Shown here: piece after piece, positions 1 to 9,481 of the stretch
Position numbering within the stretch: the stretch's first letter is position 1
Layout: every line of letters starts with the position of its first letter
Source: JAPOXR01 sp965199765
GTDB lineage: Bacteria; Pseudomonadota; Alphaproteobacteria; Rhodobacterales; Rhodobacteraceae
Assembly (NCBI GenBank): GCA_965199765.1
Contig: CBDATC010000001.1
Location: 310,001-374,000, forward strand
Length of the DNA stretch: 64,000 nucleotides
Direction: 5' to 3'
Notes under the pieces: generated by a model
Databases searched by the model: none
Seen by the model: only the letters and a program-made list of their open reading frames with translations
Told to the model about the DNA's origin: nothing
Position numbers and translations under genes: made by a program

Positions 1-229
1 ACCAATGCCCCGGCGCCGGGTCGACGCACACCGTCCGCGGTCACCTGCCAAAGGGATACCCTTCACCCGTCCTTGCCTGCTCGTGTCATGTCGCATCGGC
101 GACGGCTTCCCCTCACAGCGGCGCTGGTCGGGCACAACCGGCGGGTGCGCAACCGGCAGCAGCTGGACAGGAGAAGGTGGCAACCCGAAGACAGAAAATA
201 TATACATACCCGTTCCCGAGGGGCAGCGA

Positions 230-965
230 CCTCCCGACCGGCAGCAACCCGGTGATCATACATACGCGGAAGCGGTTATTCTTCAGAAACTCCCGGTTGT
301 CGGCCGGCTGATGCGCGGTGCCGTCCCAGACATCGCCGCCGCTGTTGCGCCGGTCGATGAGATCTTCGAGATGGCAGCCGTCATGGGTCGGGGCGGACGC
401 GATCTTTGCCGTTCGGATGAGGCCGTCCAGCCCGCATCCGTGTCCTTCTGCCGCGCCTTGTGAGGCTCATTCTCCCAGACCGCCCCGGATTTCTTCCCTT
501 TTTCTTTCTTACGCCTTTCTTCCTCGGTGAAGCGCTGCACGGGAGCCTTCGCTGCCACCCGCATCAACGATGTGACCCTTGGAAGCGGTGAATCCGGCCA
601 GGTTCACAGCCTCGCCGAACATCTCAATGAATCTTTCGAAAGTCTCCGCCTTGTTCAGCCGCCTGCGGAATGCCCGGATGGTCTTCTGTTCAGGCAGGCA
701 CCCTTCCTCGAAACCGGTGAACATGCGCGAGATGTGACGGTCAGCCGCCTCGTCTGAGGCGCCGTGCAGAGATTGAGGAACTGAACCTTGAACATCTTCA
801 CCGGGTCACGGGCCGACCGCTCTGCACGGACGGGGATCTGTGGTTCAGAGTCATCTCAAGCTCGCTCCGGAACATCCTGGAATCAATCGCTTGGTCCAGC
901 CTCAGTATCGAGGGGCTGCAGCCTTTCACCTGTTCCCGAAACTCTTCACAGCAAAAGAAATCCAT
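230..965 (-). pseudogene. IS5-family transposase, frameshifted remnant
   Basis: On the minus strand the pieces of one IS5-type transposase can be read in order but in changing frames. The N-terminal part (about 965 to 800) begins MDFFCCEEF and runs to a GRP-containing segment. A middle part (about 750 to 510) contains SDEAAERHIS, PEQKTIRAFRRRL and KGHIVDA. A third part (about 567 to 400) contains the family's NEPHKARQKDTDAGWT stretch. A last part near 400-260 reads LIDRRNSGGDVWDGTAHQPADNREFL once the frame is changed. At least three frame changes are needed, so no functional enzyme is made. I did not find terminal inverted repeats, and the element may extend past base 1. The family call is firm, the exact ends are not. 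Confidence 0.75.
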
Positions 966-1094
966 CCGCTCGCCTTCGATCCAAAGAAACTCATCATCCA
1001 GCATCATGCATAGATTATACTTGCCAATGATTTTCCACGTGCAAACCAATTAAATTTCAGCCGGTTTGGAGTGGAATTAATTGAGGTGTCTTAA

Positions 1095-2153
1095 TCAGCC
1101 CGCCGGGTTAAGTCCAGCCGCCGTGAAGACGGCTTCAAGCGATTTCTCCCGCATGGCCGCGGTTCCGACTTTTTTCAGATCCGAGCTTTCCGCCTGGCCC
1201 AGCTTCGCTCTTGCCCAATCCGGGAGCTTGCCGTACCGGTCTTGAAGAAGCTCGAGAATGAGTTCGGCCATTCCTTCCTGCCGTCCTTCGCGGTTTCCCT
1301 TGAGGCGTTCGTCTTCAAGGACCCATTTTTCGAACTGCGGCTTCAGTTTTCCCATCATCTTTTCCTTTCCGTTCGGTTCAAGCCTTTCCAATTCCAGGGC
1401 GATGCGCTTCGGATCGCAGTTCAGCTCCTCTCCGACATAGAGCGCCGCGTGCGTGAACAATCGCTCGCTTTTGAACATCCCGGCGATCGCCGCGGTCCAT
1501 TCATCGCCGATATTGTTTTTTCCGCTGCATTTCAACGCCGCCAGCACACCGCGCAGCACCGGATCGGAGGGCATATCGGTCAGCCGCATCGAAAAAAGAT
1601 CGGCGACGAAGTAGCCCATGCCCGCTTCGCGCGGATCCGCTTGGCGGTGGAACTCCCCGCTGACGAGGCGGACTTCCCCGGCATCCGCGGACCGGTGGCC
1701 GGCCAGATGCTCCATGCTGTCGATCATCAGCCGCGGCAGGTCCCAGGGCCGGTTCGCATGGCTCACCACCAGCGAAACCACCGGGGCGGCCAGAAAAGGC
1801 CGCCCGCTCCCGCCCCTGGCCGACGCCGTCACGATCTCGGTCGAGTAGCGCATGAGCTGGAACGGCGTCCGCGGATCGACGTCGCTTTTGTGCTCGATGA
1901 TGAAGCTGACCCGCCGCCCCTCCTTCATCGGGAAGCGGAGCCAGCAATCGGGAATGAGCGAAGCGCCCGCCTTCGTGGTCAGCCGGTCCGCCGGCCTCTC
2001 CGGTCCGGCGGCCCAGTCGATCCGTTCGACAATGCGCGCCGGCAGCAGCGATTTGAGCAGCAGCGCGACCGCTTGATCGTCGGACAGAACCGCATCGTAA
2101 AAAAATTTGTCGTGAACCGGGGCTTTGAGCCGGTTCCCGTCCTTAGTCGGCAT
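1095..2153 (-). CDS. Rpn/YhgA-like PD-(D/E)XK nuclease, putative transposase
   Basis: This 352-residue protein has the N-terminal signature of the Rpn (recombination-promoting nuclease) / YhgA-like family: HDKFFYDAVLSDDQAVALLL at residues 14-33, then the nuclease core around residues 82-92 with IIEHKS, where E and K fit the PD-(D/E)XK active site. The C-terminal third is charged and helical and ends in the usual variable tail. The family is linked to RecA-independent DNA rearrangement in Escherichia coli and to mobile DNA. It stands alone, next to a broken IS5 transposase, in GC-rich sequence that differs from the core genes further right. The reading frame is intact, so it may be active. The ATG at 2153 is the first start in frame. 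Confidence 0.85.
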   Translation of the reverse strand: MPTKDGNRLKAPVHDKFFYDAVLSDDQAVALLLKSLLPARIVERIDWAAGPERPADRLTTKAGASLIPDCWLRFPMKEGRRVSFIIEHKSDVDPRTPFQLMRYSTEIVTASARGGSGRPFLAAPVVSLVVSHANRPWDLPRLMIDSMEHLAGHRSADAGEVRLVSGEFHRQADPREAGMGYFVADLFSMRLTDMPSDPVLRGVLAALKCSGKNNIGDEWTAAIAGMFKSERLFTHAALYVGEELNCDPKRIALELERLEPNGKEKMMGKLKPQFEKWVLEDERLKGNREGRQEGMAELILELLQDRYGKLPDWARAKLGQAESSDLKKVGTAAMREKSLEAVFTAAGLNPAG

Positions 2154-2619
2154 TCTAAAAAAATCCTAATCCGGGAGAGCTGCACTGCCGCAGGGGATCT
2201 CTTATAAATTAATCGGTCAGCTCGTTTAAGCCGCTCTCCGGTTTGTATATCGCATCAAAGCAAAACGTTTGCAATATGAAAAGCAAAAATAATCCGCATA
2301 TGGGAAATTCCAACCGGCTCAGCCGGTCCGTCCCCGCCCTTGCCCGGCCGGCGATCTGCGGAACGGCGGACCGGTTCCCGCAAAGAACCGCCGTTCGGAA
2401 CCGAACCGCGCATTCCGCAATCCGAAATGAAATCCGTTATCAACGATATGAGGCGCAGCGAACCCGAGCCGGATCTGTGCTTCAAAGCGAACGCCGCCTT
2501 CGGCAGGGCCAGCATTCAATCTCGGAAGGATGGTCATCCTTCAGTGAAGATCAGGGCCGTTCGCCGCCTCTCACAGTCTGAGGATTTCAGGGGTTGAAAA
2601 CCCGCACCCGCCGTGTGGC
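2154..2619. other. Non-coding gap, no gene recognised
   Basis: Several overlapping short frames cross this 466-bp stretch on both strands, but none resembles a known protein or has a convincing ribosome binding site. It separates the Rpn-type gene from the methyltransferase gene and may be decayed accessory DNA. Confidence 0.4.
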
Positions 2620-3378
2620 TTAACCATTTAAATCGCAGCCAAGGAACGTGCGATGCCTTTCCCGGGCGGCCTCCAACACCGAAAACGAACCAGCGGCCGG
2701 GTCTATAACCAAATCGCCCTCATCACTTACCGCAGCCATAAGCTGGCCCTGCAGTCCTATCGGTTTCGCGTGCGGATGATTCCGCTGAGAAACCGACTCT
2801 TGATATACATCAGGAATGTTGTGGACCTTCCATACACCTTTCGCCCGTCTTGGATTCTTTTGAAGAACTATGCAGTACTCTCCGCGCCGCCGCGTACGGT
2901 AGCCCATACCGAAAGTTTTCTTGTCCCAAGTTAACAAATCCACAATTTTCAAGCTCGTGTCGTCCAGCCAAGAATGCACACCTTCGCACAGGTGGAACTT
3001 GTCCACCCAAAGAAACAAGTGGCCGGAAGGAACCAGTGCGCTGTCAATGCCGCGCACGAATTCGCTAATCGTCTTTTCCGGCATTTGCTGAAGTGCATGA
3101 CGCCGCTTGTTACGCGACTTGCCTTCGTTTCCGTAAGCCAGCGAGTCGAGAACGCCGCGATACTGAGGATCAAAGAACGCGACCGGGACCGTTGCAGCCG
3201 GGATCAGGGACAAAAACTCAAGACCGTCCATCTTGAGCCGAGAATTGGGTTTTAGTGCAGGCGGGAGCTTGAGTCCTGATGCATGTACCGCAAACTGGTC
3301 GGAGCAATCCGATTCGGCGAGCGATTCCAAAAAAGTTGAGTCGACAGTTGCCAAAGGAGAGTTGTTTTTTTGCGGCAT
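2620..3378 (-). CDS. Lone DNA methyltransferase, N6-adenine/N4-cytosine type (beta class)
   Basis: This 252-residue protein carries the catalytic motif IV as DPQY at about residues 70-73, and motif I as DPAAGS followed by FLGCDL near the C-terminus. HAKPIGLQGQLMAA lies just before motif I. Catalytic motif first and S-adenosylmethionine-binding motif last is the beta-class order, with the target-recognition region between them (residues about 80-190). The enzyme should add a methyl group to an exocyclic amine of adenine or cytosine in a short DNA site; the site cannot be read from the sequence. No restriction endonuclease is visible on either side, so it is either an orphan or the survivor of a decayed restriction-modification system. 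It lies in the accessory left end of the window. DPQY in place of the usual DPPY is within the family range. Confidence 0.85.
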   Translation of the reverse strand: MPQKNNSPLATVDSTFLESLAESDCSDQFAVHASGLKLPPALKPNSRLKMDGLEFLSLIPAATVPVAFFDPQYRGVLDSLAYGNEGKSRNKRRHALQQMPEKTISEFVRGIDSALVPSGHLFLWVDKFHLCEGVHSWLDDTSLKIVDLLTWDKKTFGMGYRTRRRGEYCIVLQKNPRRAKGVWKVHNIPDVYQESVSQRNHPHAKPIGLQGQLMAAVSDEGDLVIDPAAGSFSVLEAARERHRTFLGCDLNG

Positions 3379-3816
3379 AACCGCTCCCTACTTATTGATT
3401 AAGAGACTTAATTTACCCAAAACGCAATAAGCATAGTGAACAATTTGATTGAATTCGGTCAACGGATCTCATTCGCTCCAGTTCTGGTTAAGTTGCAGAT
3501 TCGCTGACATAGAAACACAGTTGTTTCGCAGATTACTCGTGATATCTGTCGAATTAGGCAGGATTCAGAAGTGTCCTAAAGAGCACAATTCCGTTCAGGT
3601 GCGACTGAAAATCCAATTTTTTCTTAATTTCCGACTTGATTCGTTTGACCATTGAACTCCCCTCTGTCATTCTTCGAAGTGTGAAGAGGCCGTCGCAATT
3701 TGTCAATTTGATCATATCGGAGTCAAAAAGTATAACTAACCCGAAGTATAAAACCGAATTTCTCTTTATCTAATAGGGAGCGCGCTGGTTCAGCACCGTA
3801 CTGCCGTAAACCGCAT
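3379..3816. other. AT-rich intergenic region upstream of dxs
   Basis: No gene is supported in these 438 bases. The part from about 3660 to 3780 is AT-rich and is the natural place for the dxs promoter, but I cannot assign clear -35 and -10 boxes. A 68-codon plus-strand frame (3449-3655) has no recognisable similarity and is ignored. Confidence 0.4.
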
Positions 3817-5721
3817 ATGACCTTGTCCACCCAGATTCTTGACCAGATTTCCAAACCTTCGGATTTGCGCAATTTTAACACAGCACAGCTGAAACAGCTG
3901 GCTAATGAAGTCCGACACGAACTTATCGCAACCGTCTCCCAGACCGGTGGACATCTCGGCGCAGGACTTGGGGTTGTCGAATTGACGGTTGCACTCCACC
4001 ATTTGTTCGACGCTCCTCAGGATAAAATCATTTGGGATGTTGGTCATCAGGTTTATCCGCACAAAATGCTGACCGGTCGGCGCTTCCAAATGCACACAAT
4101 TCGACAAGGAGGCGGGCTTTCTGGTTTCAGCAAGCGATCTGAGAGTGAGTTTGACCCGTTCGGAGCAGCTCACGCCTCGACCTCGGTGTCAGCGGCACTC
4201 GGATTTGCGGTTGCGCGTGATCTGAAAGGCGAACAGCATAATGTTGTCGCGGTAATTGGCGACGGCGCATTAACCGGCGGAATGGCTTTCGAAGGCTTGA
4301 ACAATTCCGGAGCGATGGCTAACAAATTGATTGTTATCGTTAATGACAATGAAATGTCGATCGCACCACCGGTCGGTGCCATGTCCAAATATCTGACGCG
4401 GCTTTTTTCGACCAAGGAATTCGTAACGATTCGCGAGTTTGGTACACAGCTGAAAGATGCGTTGCCATCACCGATCAAGGCGGCAGCCGAAATAGCTGAC
4501 GGATATGCGCGCCGAATACTCCAGGGCGGCGGATTGTTTGAAGAGTTAGGCTTCCGGTATGTCGGGCCTGTTGACGGTCACAACTTGGATCATTTGATTC
4601 CAGTGCTTCGCTTATTGCGCGACTATGAGAACAGAGGCCCGATCCTGCTGCATGTCATCACCAAAAAAGGCAAGGGATTTGCACCTGCCGAGAGTTCCGA
4701 CGATAAATTTCATGGTGTAGGCAAATTCGATGTCGCTACCGGAAAGATGCATAAGTCTGCGGGAGGCGCTCCGACATACACTCGCGTATTCAGTAACGCA
4801 CTGATTTGCGAAGCGCAGAAAGACAATGATATTGTTGCGGTCACCGCTGCCATGCCATCCGGAACCGGACTCGACAGGTTTTCCGCAGTATTCCCAGATC
4901 GGACATTCGACGTTGGGCTGGCGGAACAGCACGCGGTGACGTTTGCCGCGGGCATGGCTGCCGAAGGTCTCAAACCTTTTGTTTCAATCTATTCGACTTT
5001 TCTGCAGCGCGCGTTTGACCAGATCATTCACGATGTCGCCATACAAAACCTCCCGGTCCGATTTGCCTTGGACCGTGCCGGTTTTGTCGGCGCCGATGGT
5101 CAGACCCATTGCGGCGCATTTGACCTTACCTATCTCTGCTGCATCCCCGAATTAGTTGTCATGGCGCCCGCTGATGAGGCTGAACTGGTGCACATGGTTG
5201 CTACTGCAGTCGCGTGGGATAACGGTCCGATTGCGTTCCGTTATCCTCGGGGCGCAGGAACCGGCATAAGAATGCCATTAATCGGCAAAGTGATACCACA
5301 TGGAAAAGGCCGTATCCTCAAGCAAGGAACACGTGTCGCGCTGTTCTCCTGCGGGGCAAGGCTTCAGGACTGCATTTCGGCTGCCGAACAGCTTGAGCAA
5401 CAGGGAATATCGGCAACCGTCGCAGATGCCCGCTTTGTAAAACCTCTGGATGAAGAGTTGGCGGTTCGACTGGCACAGGAGCATGAGGCGCTGGTCACTG
5501 TTGAAGAAGCTTCAATTGGTGGATTCTCGGCTCAGGTCACTCAAGCATTAGCCTTTGCCGGACAGTTCGATTCCGGACTTAAATTCCGTCCTATGGTCAT
5601 GCCGGACCGCTTCATTGACCATGACACTCCACAGCGGCAATTATGCGAAGCCAAACTGGATGACACGTCTATAGTCAGCACAGCACGGATTGCGTTGGGG
5701 CTCGAACCGGCTCCACAGTAG
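3817..5721 (+). CDS. dxs: 1-deoxy-D-xylulose-5-phosphate synthase
   Basis: This cytoplasmic thiamine-diphosphate enzyme condenses pyruvate and glyceraldehyde 3-phosphate into 1-deoxy-D-xylulose 5-phosphate, the first step of the MEP isoprenoid pathway and a precursor for thiamine and pyridoxal. The 634 residues match the family length. Visible are the N-terminal GGHLGAGLGVVELT with the conserved His, WDVGHQVYPHKMLTGR, the thiamine-binding GDG...NDN motif (IGDGALTGG through IVNDNEMSI, about residues 147-180), GLAEQHAV with the catalytic Glu, and LDRAGFVGADGQTHCG. The ATG at 3817 gives the standard N-terminus; only a weak ribosome site precedes it. It is a single gene, without ispA or xseB next to it as in many proteobacteria. 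Confidence 0.97.
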   Translation: MTLSTQILDQISKPSDLRNFNTAQLKQLANEVRHELIATVSQTGGHLGAGLGVVELTVALHHLFDAPQDKIIWDVGHQVYPHKMLTGRRFQMHTIRQGGGLSGFSKRSESEFDPFGAAHASTSVSAALGFAVARDLKGEQHNVVAVIGDGALTGGMAFEGLNNSGAMANKLIVIVNDNEMSIAPPVGAMSKYLTRLFSTKEFVTIREFGTQLKDALPSPIKAAAEIADGYARRILQGGGLFEELGFRYVGPVDGHNLDHLIPVLRLLRDYENRGPILLHVITKKGKGFAPAESSDDKFHGVGKFDVATGKMHKSAGGAPTYTRVFSNALICEAQKDNDIVAVTAAMPSGTGLDRFSAVFPDRTFDVGLAEQHAVTFAAGMAAEGLKPFVSIYSTFLQRAFDQIIHDVAIQNLPVRFALDRAGFVGADGQTHCGAFDLTYLCCIPELVVMAPADEAELVHMVATAVAWDNGPIAFRYPRGAGTGIRMPLIGKVIPHGKGRILKQGTRVALFSCGARLQDCISAAEQLEQQGISATVADARFVKPLDEELAVRLAQEHEALVTVEEASIGGFSAQVTQALAFAGQFDSGLKFRPMVMPDRFIDHDTPQRQLCEAKLDDTSIVSTARIALGLEPAPQ

Positions 5722-5856
5722 AATCAGGTTGAAATGTTGGCCCACCGCTCGCAGATCCTGTTCCTCATCTCATCTGCCAGTTTCAATTGACGATATCAGA
5801 CAGCATCCGGGACCACGTCCGGGCTGTGCGCAGAATCGGCTTGCCTTCCGACTGAA

Positions 5857-7023
5857 TTAAGGCTCGTCGTCTTCTAACGAAGTCCACGCTCCATCTGCAG
5901 TCGAACTCCGAATGCAAGCATCGACAAACCGCATGCCCTCGAGACCATCATCAATATTGGGGCATAGCACGTCCGCCTCTGCGGGAATACCAGCTTCTGC
6001 CGCACGAATCAGCGACGCCGCCTCAGAATAGATCGTTGCAAACGCTTCAAGATATCCTTCAGGATGCCCGGCTGAAGCACGGCAATATCGAAAGGATTCG
6101 GCTCCTGTGCCAACGCCGGCGCGCGTTAACATTTGGCGAGGCGCATCAATCCGGCTGTGCCAAAGATAGTTTGGATCTGCCTGCGTCCATTCAAGACTGC
6201 CAGATTCTCCGTAAATCCGGAACTTCAACCCGTTCTCATGCCCGACGGCAACCTGCGATGCCCAAATGAAGCCTCGCGCGACGCCTTCGAAACGCAGCTT
6301 TACCTGTGCATCATCATCCACTCTCCGTTCGGGGACGAAGCTCGTCAATTGCGCCGAAAGTGCCTCTAATCGCAGCCCCGAAACAAATCGTGCCATATGA
6401 TAAGCATGAGTTCCGATATCTGCGATCGTTCCCCCTGGCCCGGAACGTTTCGGGTCGGTGCGCCAAACCGCTTTTTTTACGCCTGTTTTTTCCACCGGAG
6501 TCGCGAGCGAGCCTTGTGGGTATTCGACATGAACCATTCGAATTGTCCCGAGTTCTCCGCGCAGCACCCGCTGCCTTGCCTCTCTGACCATCGGGTAGCC
6601 AGTATAGCAATAGGTAACGGCAAAGACCCGGTCCGATGCGCTCGCCACACGATGAAGATCAATCGCGTCCGCAAGCGTTGAGGTCAGCGGCTTGTCGCAA
6701 ATCACATGGATTCCTGCGTCAAGGACCGCTTTGGCTTGTTCGGCGTGCAGATGGTTCGGCGTTACAATGACAACCGCTGAGACACCGTCAGGACGTGATG
6801 CTTCTTGGCTTGCCATCTGGCGCGCAGATTCATAACTGCGATTGGAATTAATTCCCAATTCCCTTGCCGACGCGTGTGCAACCTCCGGCTGCGAAGAAAA
6901 AGCACCAGCCACAAGCTGAAAATTATTGTCCATCGCCGCAGCAATTCTGTGCACCGGACCAATGAAACCAGTCCTTCCTCCGCCGATCATCCCGTATTTG
7001 ATCGGTGTCTGAAATTCCCCCAT
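5857..7023 (-). CDS. Gfo/Idh/MocA-family NAD(P)-dependent dehydrogenase
   Basis: This is an oxidoreductase of the glucose-fructose oxidoreductase / inositol dehydrogenase family, substrate unknown but probably a sugar or cyclitol. From the start at 7023 it has 388 residues. The Rossmann motif GMIGGGRTGFIG lies within the first 25 residues, VVIVTPNHLHAEQAKAVLDAGIHVICDKPL carries the EKP-type lysine (here DKP), and GGTIADIGTHAYHMARF has the family's second-domain DxGxH. I prefer the ATG at 7023 over the one at 7107 because a GGAGG lies 8 bases upstream of it and the extra 28 residues add nothing to the fold. It is a single gene, divergent from the transporter gene to the right. Confidence 0.9.
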   Translation of the reverse strand: MGEFQTPIKYGMIGGGRTGFIGPVHRIAAAMDNNFQLVAGAFSSQPEVAHASARELGINSNRSYESARQMASQEASRPDGVSAVVIVTPNHLHAEQAKAVLDAGIHVICDKPLTSTLADAIDLHRVASASDRVFAVTYCYTGYPMVREARQRVLRGELGTIRMVHVEYPQGSLATPVEKTGVKKAVWRTDPKRSGPGGTIADIGTHAYHMARFVSGLRLEALSAQLTSFVPERRVDDDAQVKLRFEGVARGFIWASQVAVGHENGLKFRIYGESGSLEWTQADPNYLWHSRIDAPRQMLTRAGVGTGAESFRYCRASAGHPEGYLEAFATIYSEAASLIRAAEAGIPAEADVLCPNIDDGLEGMRFVDACIRSSTADGAWTSLEDDEP

Positions 7024-7281
7024 CGCATTAACCTCCAATCCATTTTCCGAGCAGCGGAAATGAGCGTTTTCAATCGGGTATGATATCCCGTAAGCTTCGA
7101 AATTCAATGCATGATGTCACTCATTATTGACGCAAAAGTTTCAATCACCGATCCATTATAAATTTGGCAAACAGCAATTTGCTCAACTGCAAAGCAGCAA
7201 TCCCACCTGTCGGTTGGATTTCACTTGACAAAATTGCAATTCAAACAAACTTCTGTCCCTCGAGTGATTAAGGGAAATGCG

Positions 7282-8586
7282 ATGGCAAGGTTTAATCGCC
7301 GAATCTGGGGGTGGATGTTTTTCGACTGGGCGTCCCAACCCTACTTTACACTATTGCTCACCTTCACTTTTGGCCCTTTTTTCGTAGCCGCATTAGCTGC
7401 AGATCCGGTTCAAGGTCAGGAATATTGGGGCTGGATGCTTACGATATCAGGACTATTCATCGCAATCACAGCTCCCGTGCTGGGTGCCATGGCCGACGGA
7501 TCGGGATCCCGACGCTCATGGATAATCTTTTTTTCGTTACTGTGCTCAGTTGGGTCGTTCACGTTGTGGTGGGCTGCGCCTGGAAGTGCGATTTATTGGC
7601 CTCTGATCTCAGTGGCCATCGGGCTGATTGGAGCCGAATTCGCAATAATTTTTGTGAATGCCATGCTGCCGGAATTGGGGCCGAAAAAAGAACTGGGCGT
7701 AATTTCTGGATCGGGGTGGGCATTTGGTTTTGTCGGCGGCATTTTGGCACTGGTTATCGTCCTGCTTTTCTTCGCGGAAAATAACGACGGCGTGACACTG
7801 CTCGGCAACAGCCCGGCCTTCGGATTGAATCCCGAAACCAGGGAGGGAACGCGTTTCGTCGGTCCTTTCACAGCCATCTGGTTCATTGTCTTTATGATTC
7901 CATTCTTTTTTTGGACCGGCGAACGATCCGAAAGACGCAGTTCCGAAACGCTCAGCGGCCTTGTTAAGACAATTCGCAAATTGCCGCAAAACCGGAGTCT
8001 GTTTGCATTTTTGGGCGCCTCTATGTTTTATCGGGATGGTCTGAATGGAATCATTGCATTCGGAGGAATTTATGCCGCCGGTGTGCTTGAATGGTCAATT
8101 GTGCAAATCGGCCTGTTTGGTATTCTCCTTCATGTTTCCGGCGCAATTTTCGCTTGGCTTGGTGGCTTCGCTGACCGTCGTTGGGGGCCAAAACCCGTGA
8201 TCATTATTGCATCTGTGGCATTAATTTTGGTATGTGCTCTGGTGTTCGCGACTTCAAGACAAATGGTTGTAGGAATTCCTGTCAAAGCAAATTCCATTGC
8301 TCCTGACATTCTATTCATGATTTGCGGGTGCATCATGGGTGGGGCTGGTGCCACAATGCAAGCTGCGTCGCGGACGATGATGGTTCGGCTTGCCGATAAG
8401 GACCGAATGACTGAAGCTTTTGGTCTGTATGCCTTTTCCGGCAAAGCAACCGCCTTTTTGGCACCGTTCTTGATCGCCGTCGGAACCGGAATCACCGATG
8501 ATCAGCGACTTGGTGCCACACCTCTGATCTTGCTCTTTGCTGTGGGACTGCTTCTCCTTCGCTGGGTGCAACCGAAAGGAAAATGA
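7282..8586 (+). CDS. MFS transporter, UMF1 (Atg22-like) type
   Basis: This is an inner-membrane transporter of the major facilitator superfamily, substrate unknown. From the ATG at 7282 it has 434 residues and about 12 hydrophobic segments. The N-terminus, with WGWMFFDWASQPYFTLLLTF followed by FGPFF, is typical of the UMF1/vacuole-effluxer-like group, and GAMADGSGSRRSW is the loop 2-3 motif. The track of hydrophobic segments covers the whole protein with a polar break near residue 230. I chose 7282 because AAGGGA lies just upstream; an in-frame TTG at 7225 would add 19 residues. Only 4 bases separate its stop from mepA, so the two are probably one transcript. Confidence 0.88.
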   Translation: MARFNRRIWGWMFFDWASQPYFTLLLTFTFGPFFVAALAADPVQGQEYWGWMLTISGLFIAITAPVLGAMADGSGSRRSWIIFFSLLCSVGSFTLWWAAPGSAIYWPLISVAIGLIGAEFAIIFVNAMLPELGPKKELGVISGSGWAFGFVGGILALVIVLLFFAENNDGVTLLGNSPAFGLNPETREGTRFVGPFTAIWFIVFMIPFFFWTGERSERRSSETLSGLVKTIRKLPQNRSLFAFLGASMFYRDGLNGIIAFGGIYAAGVLEWSIVQIGLFGILLHVSGAIFAWLGGFADRRWGPKPVIIIASVALILVCALVFATSRQMVVGIPVKANSIAPDILFMICGCIMGGAGATMQAASRTMMVRLADKDRMTEAFGLYAFSGKATAFLAPFLIAVGTGITDDQRLGATPLILLFAVGLLLLRWVQPKGK

Positions 8587-8590
8587 AGAA

Positions 8591-9481
8591 ATGAACATCA
8601 CAAAACTGACATTTGCTGTTTTTGCTTGGGTTGCTTCAGCCATCGTTGGCAACGCCGAAGAAGAGCGCGCTAACCAACTCTTTGGCGCCATCGACACAGC
8701 CTCTGCCCAGCCACCGGCTGCCATCGGCAGTTATGCTAAAGGATGCGCGTCGGGTCTCATCGAACTGCCCGAAACCGGACCGACCTGGCAAGCCATGCGG
8801 CTGAGTCGCAACCGCAATTGGGGTCATCCTGAAATGATCGACTATCTCATTGATCTTAGCGAAGCGGCGAACGCTGCTGGCTGGTCTGGGCTTTATGTAG
8901 GCGATATTTCGCAACCTCGGGGCGGTCCGATGACTTCGGGGCACAGATCACATCAGATCGGATTGGATGCGGATATCTGGATGTTGCCGCCGGATCGACT
9001 TGATCTGACAAGGCAGGAGCGTGAAGATTTATCTTCCATCTCGGTGCGAACGCAGGACCAAACCAGTATCAACGACAACTGGACTGAAGCTCATATGCAG
9101 GTGTTGAAGGCAGCTGCTGAGGATCCTCGGACGGACCGAATTTTTGTGGCAGCAGCGGTTAAGATCGAAATGTGCGAACGTGCAACCGGCGACCGTGCGT
9201 GGCTGCAGAGAATTCGGCCGCTATATGGGCACAACTACCATTTCCATGTGCGTCTGAAATGCCCTGCCAATTCACCTGATTGCATCACACAGTCTCCTAC
9301 AGTCGCAGAACTCTCCAAGAATGGAGACGGCTGCGATGAAACTCTTAATTGGTGGGTTACGGATTACTTGGAAGCGCTCAAATCGCCGCCGAAGGACCCG
9401 CCGCCCCCACGAAGACATCCGCGCGACTACACCATGGCCGATCTGCCGGTCGCTTGCGCAGCGGTGCTTCAATCCGGATAA
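8591..9481 (+). CDS. mepA: Penicillin-insensitive murein endopeptidase
   Basis: This periplasmic zinc peptidase of the LAS family cuts the D-alanyl-meso-diaminopimelyl cross-links of peptidoglycan. The 296 residues begin with a signal peptide (MNITKLTFAVFAWVASAIVGNA). The zinc-site motif HRSHQIGLDADIW lies near residues 118-130, and HNYHFHVRLKCP in the second half supplies the remaining ligand and catalytic His. Cysteines at CASG, MCERA, LKCP and the C-terminus fit a disulfide-bonded periplasmic enzyme. The ATG at 8591 is preferred over an upstream in-frame start at 8537 because the upstream version runs into the preceding gene and hides the signal peptide. Confidence 0.93.
   Translation: MNITKLTFAVFAWVASAIVGNAEEERANQLFGAIDTASAQPPAAIGSYAKGCASGLIELPETGPTWQAMRLSRNRNWGHPEMIDYLIDLSEAANAAGWSGLYVGDISQPRGGPMTSGHRSHQIGLDADIWMLPPDRLDLTRQEREDLSSISVRTQDQTSINDNWTEAHMQVLKAAAEDPRTDRIFVAAAVKIEMCERATGDRAWLQRIRPLYGHNYHFHVRLKCPANSPDCITQSPTVAELSKNGDGCDETLNWWVTDYLEALKSPPKDPPPPRRHPRDYTMADLPVACAAVLQSG

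Noticed and set aside
5..463. A 152-codon plus-strand frame at the left end
   Set aside because: It is opposite the decayed IS5 transposase and has no similarity of its own.
1242..2207. A 321-codon plus-strand frame opposite the Rpn-type gene
   Set aside because: The minus-strand frame has the clear family motifs; this one is its antisense shadow in GC-rich sequence.
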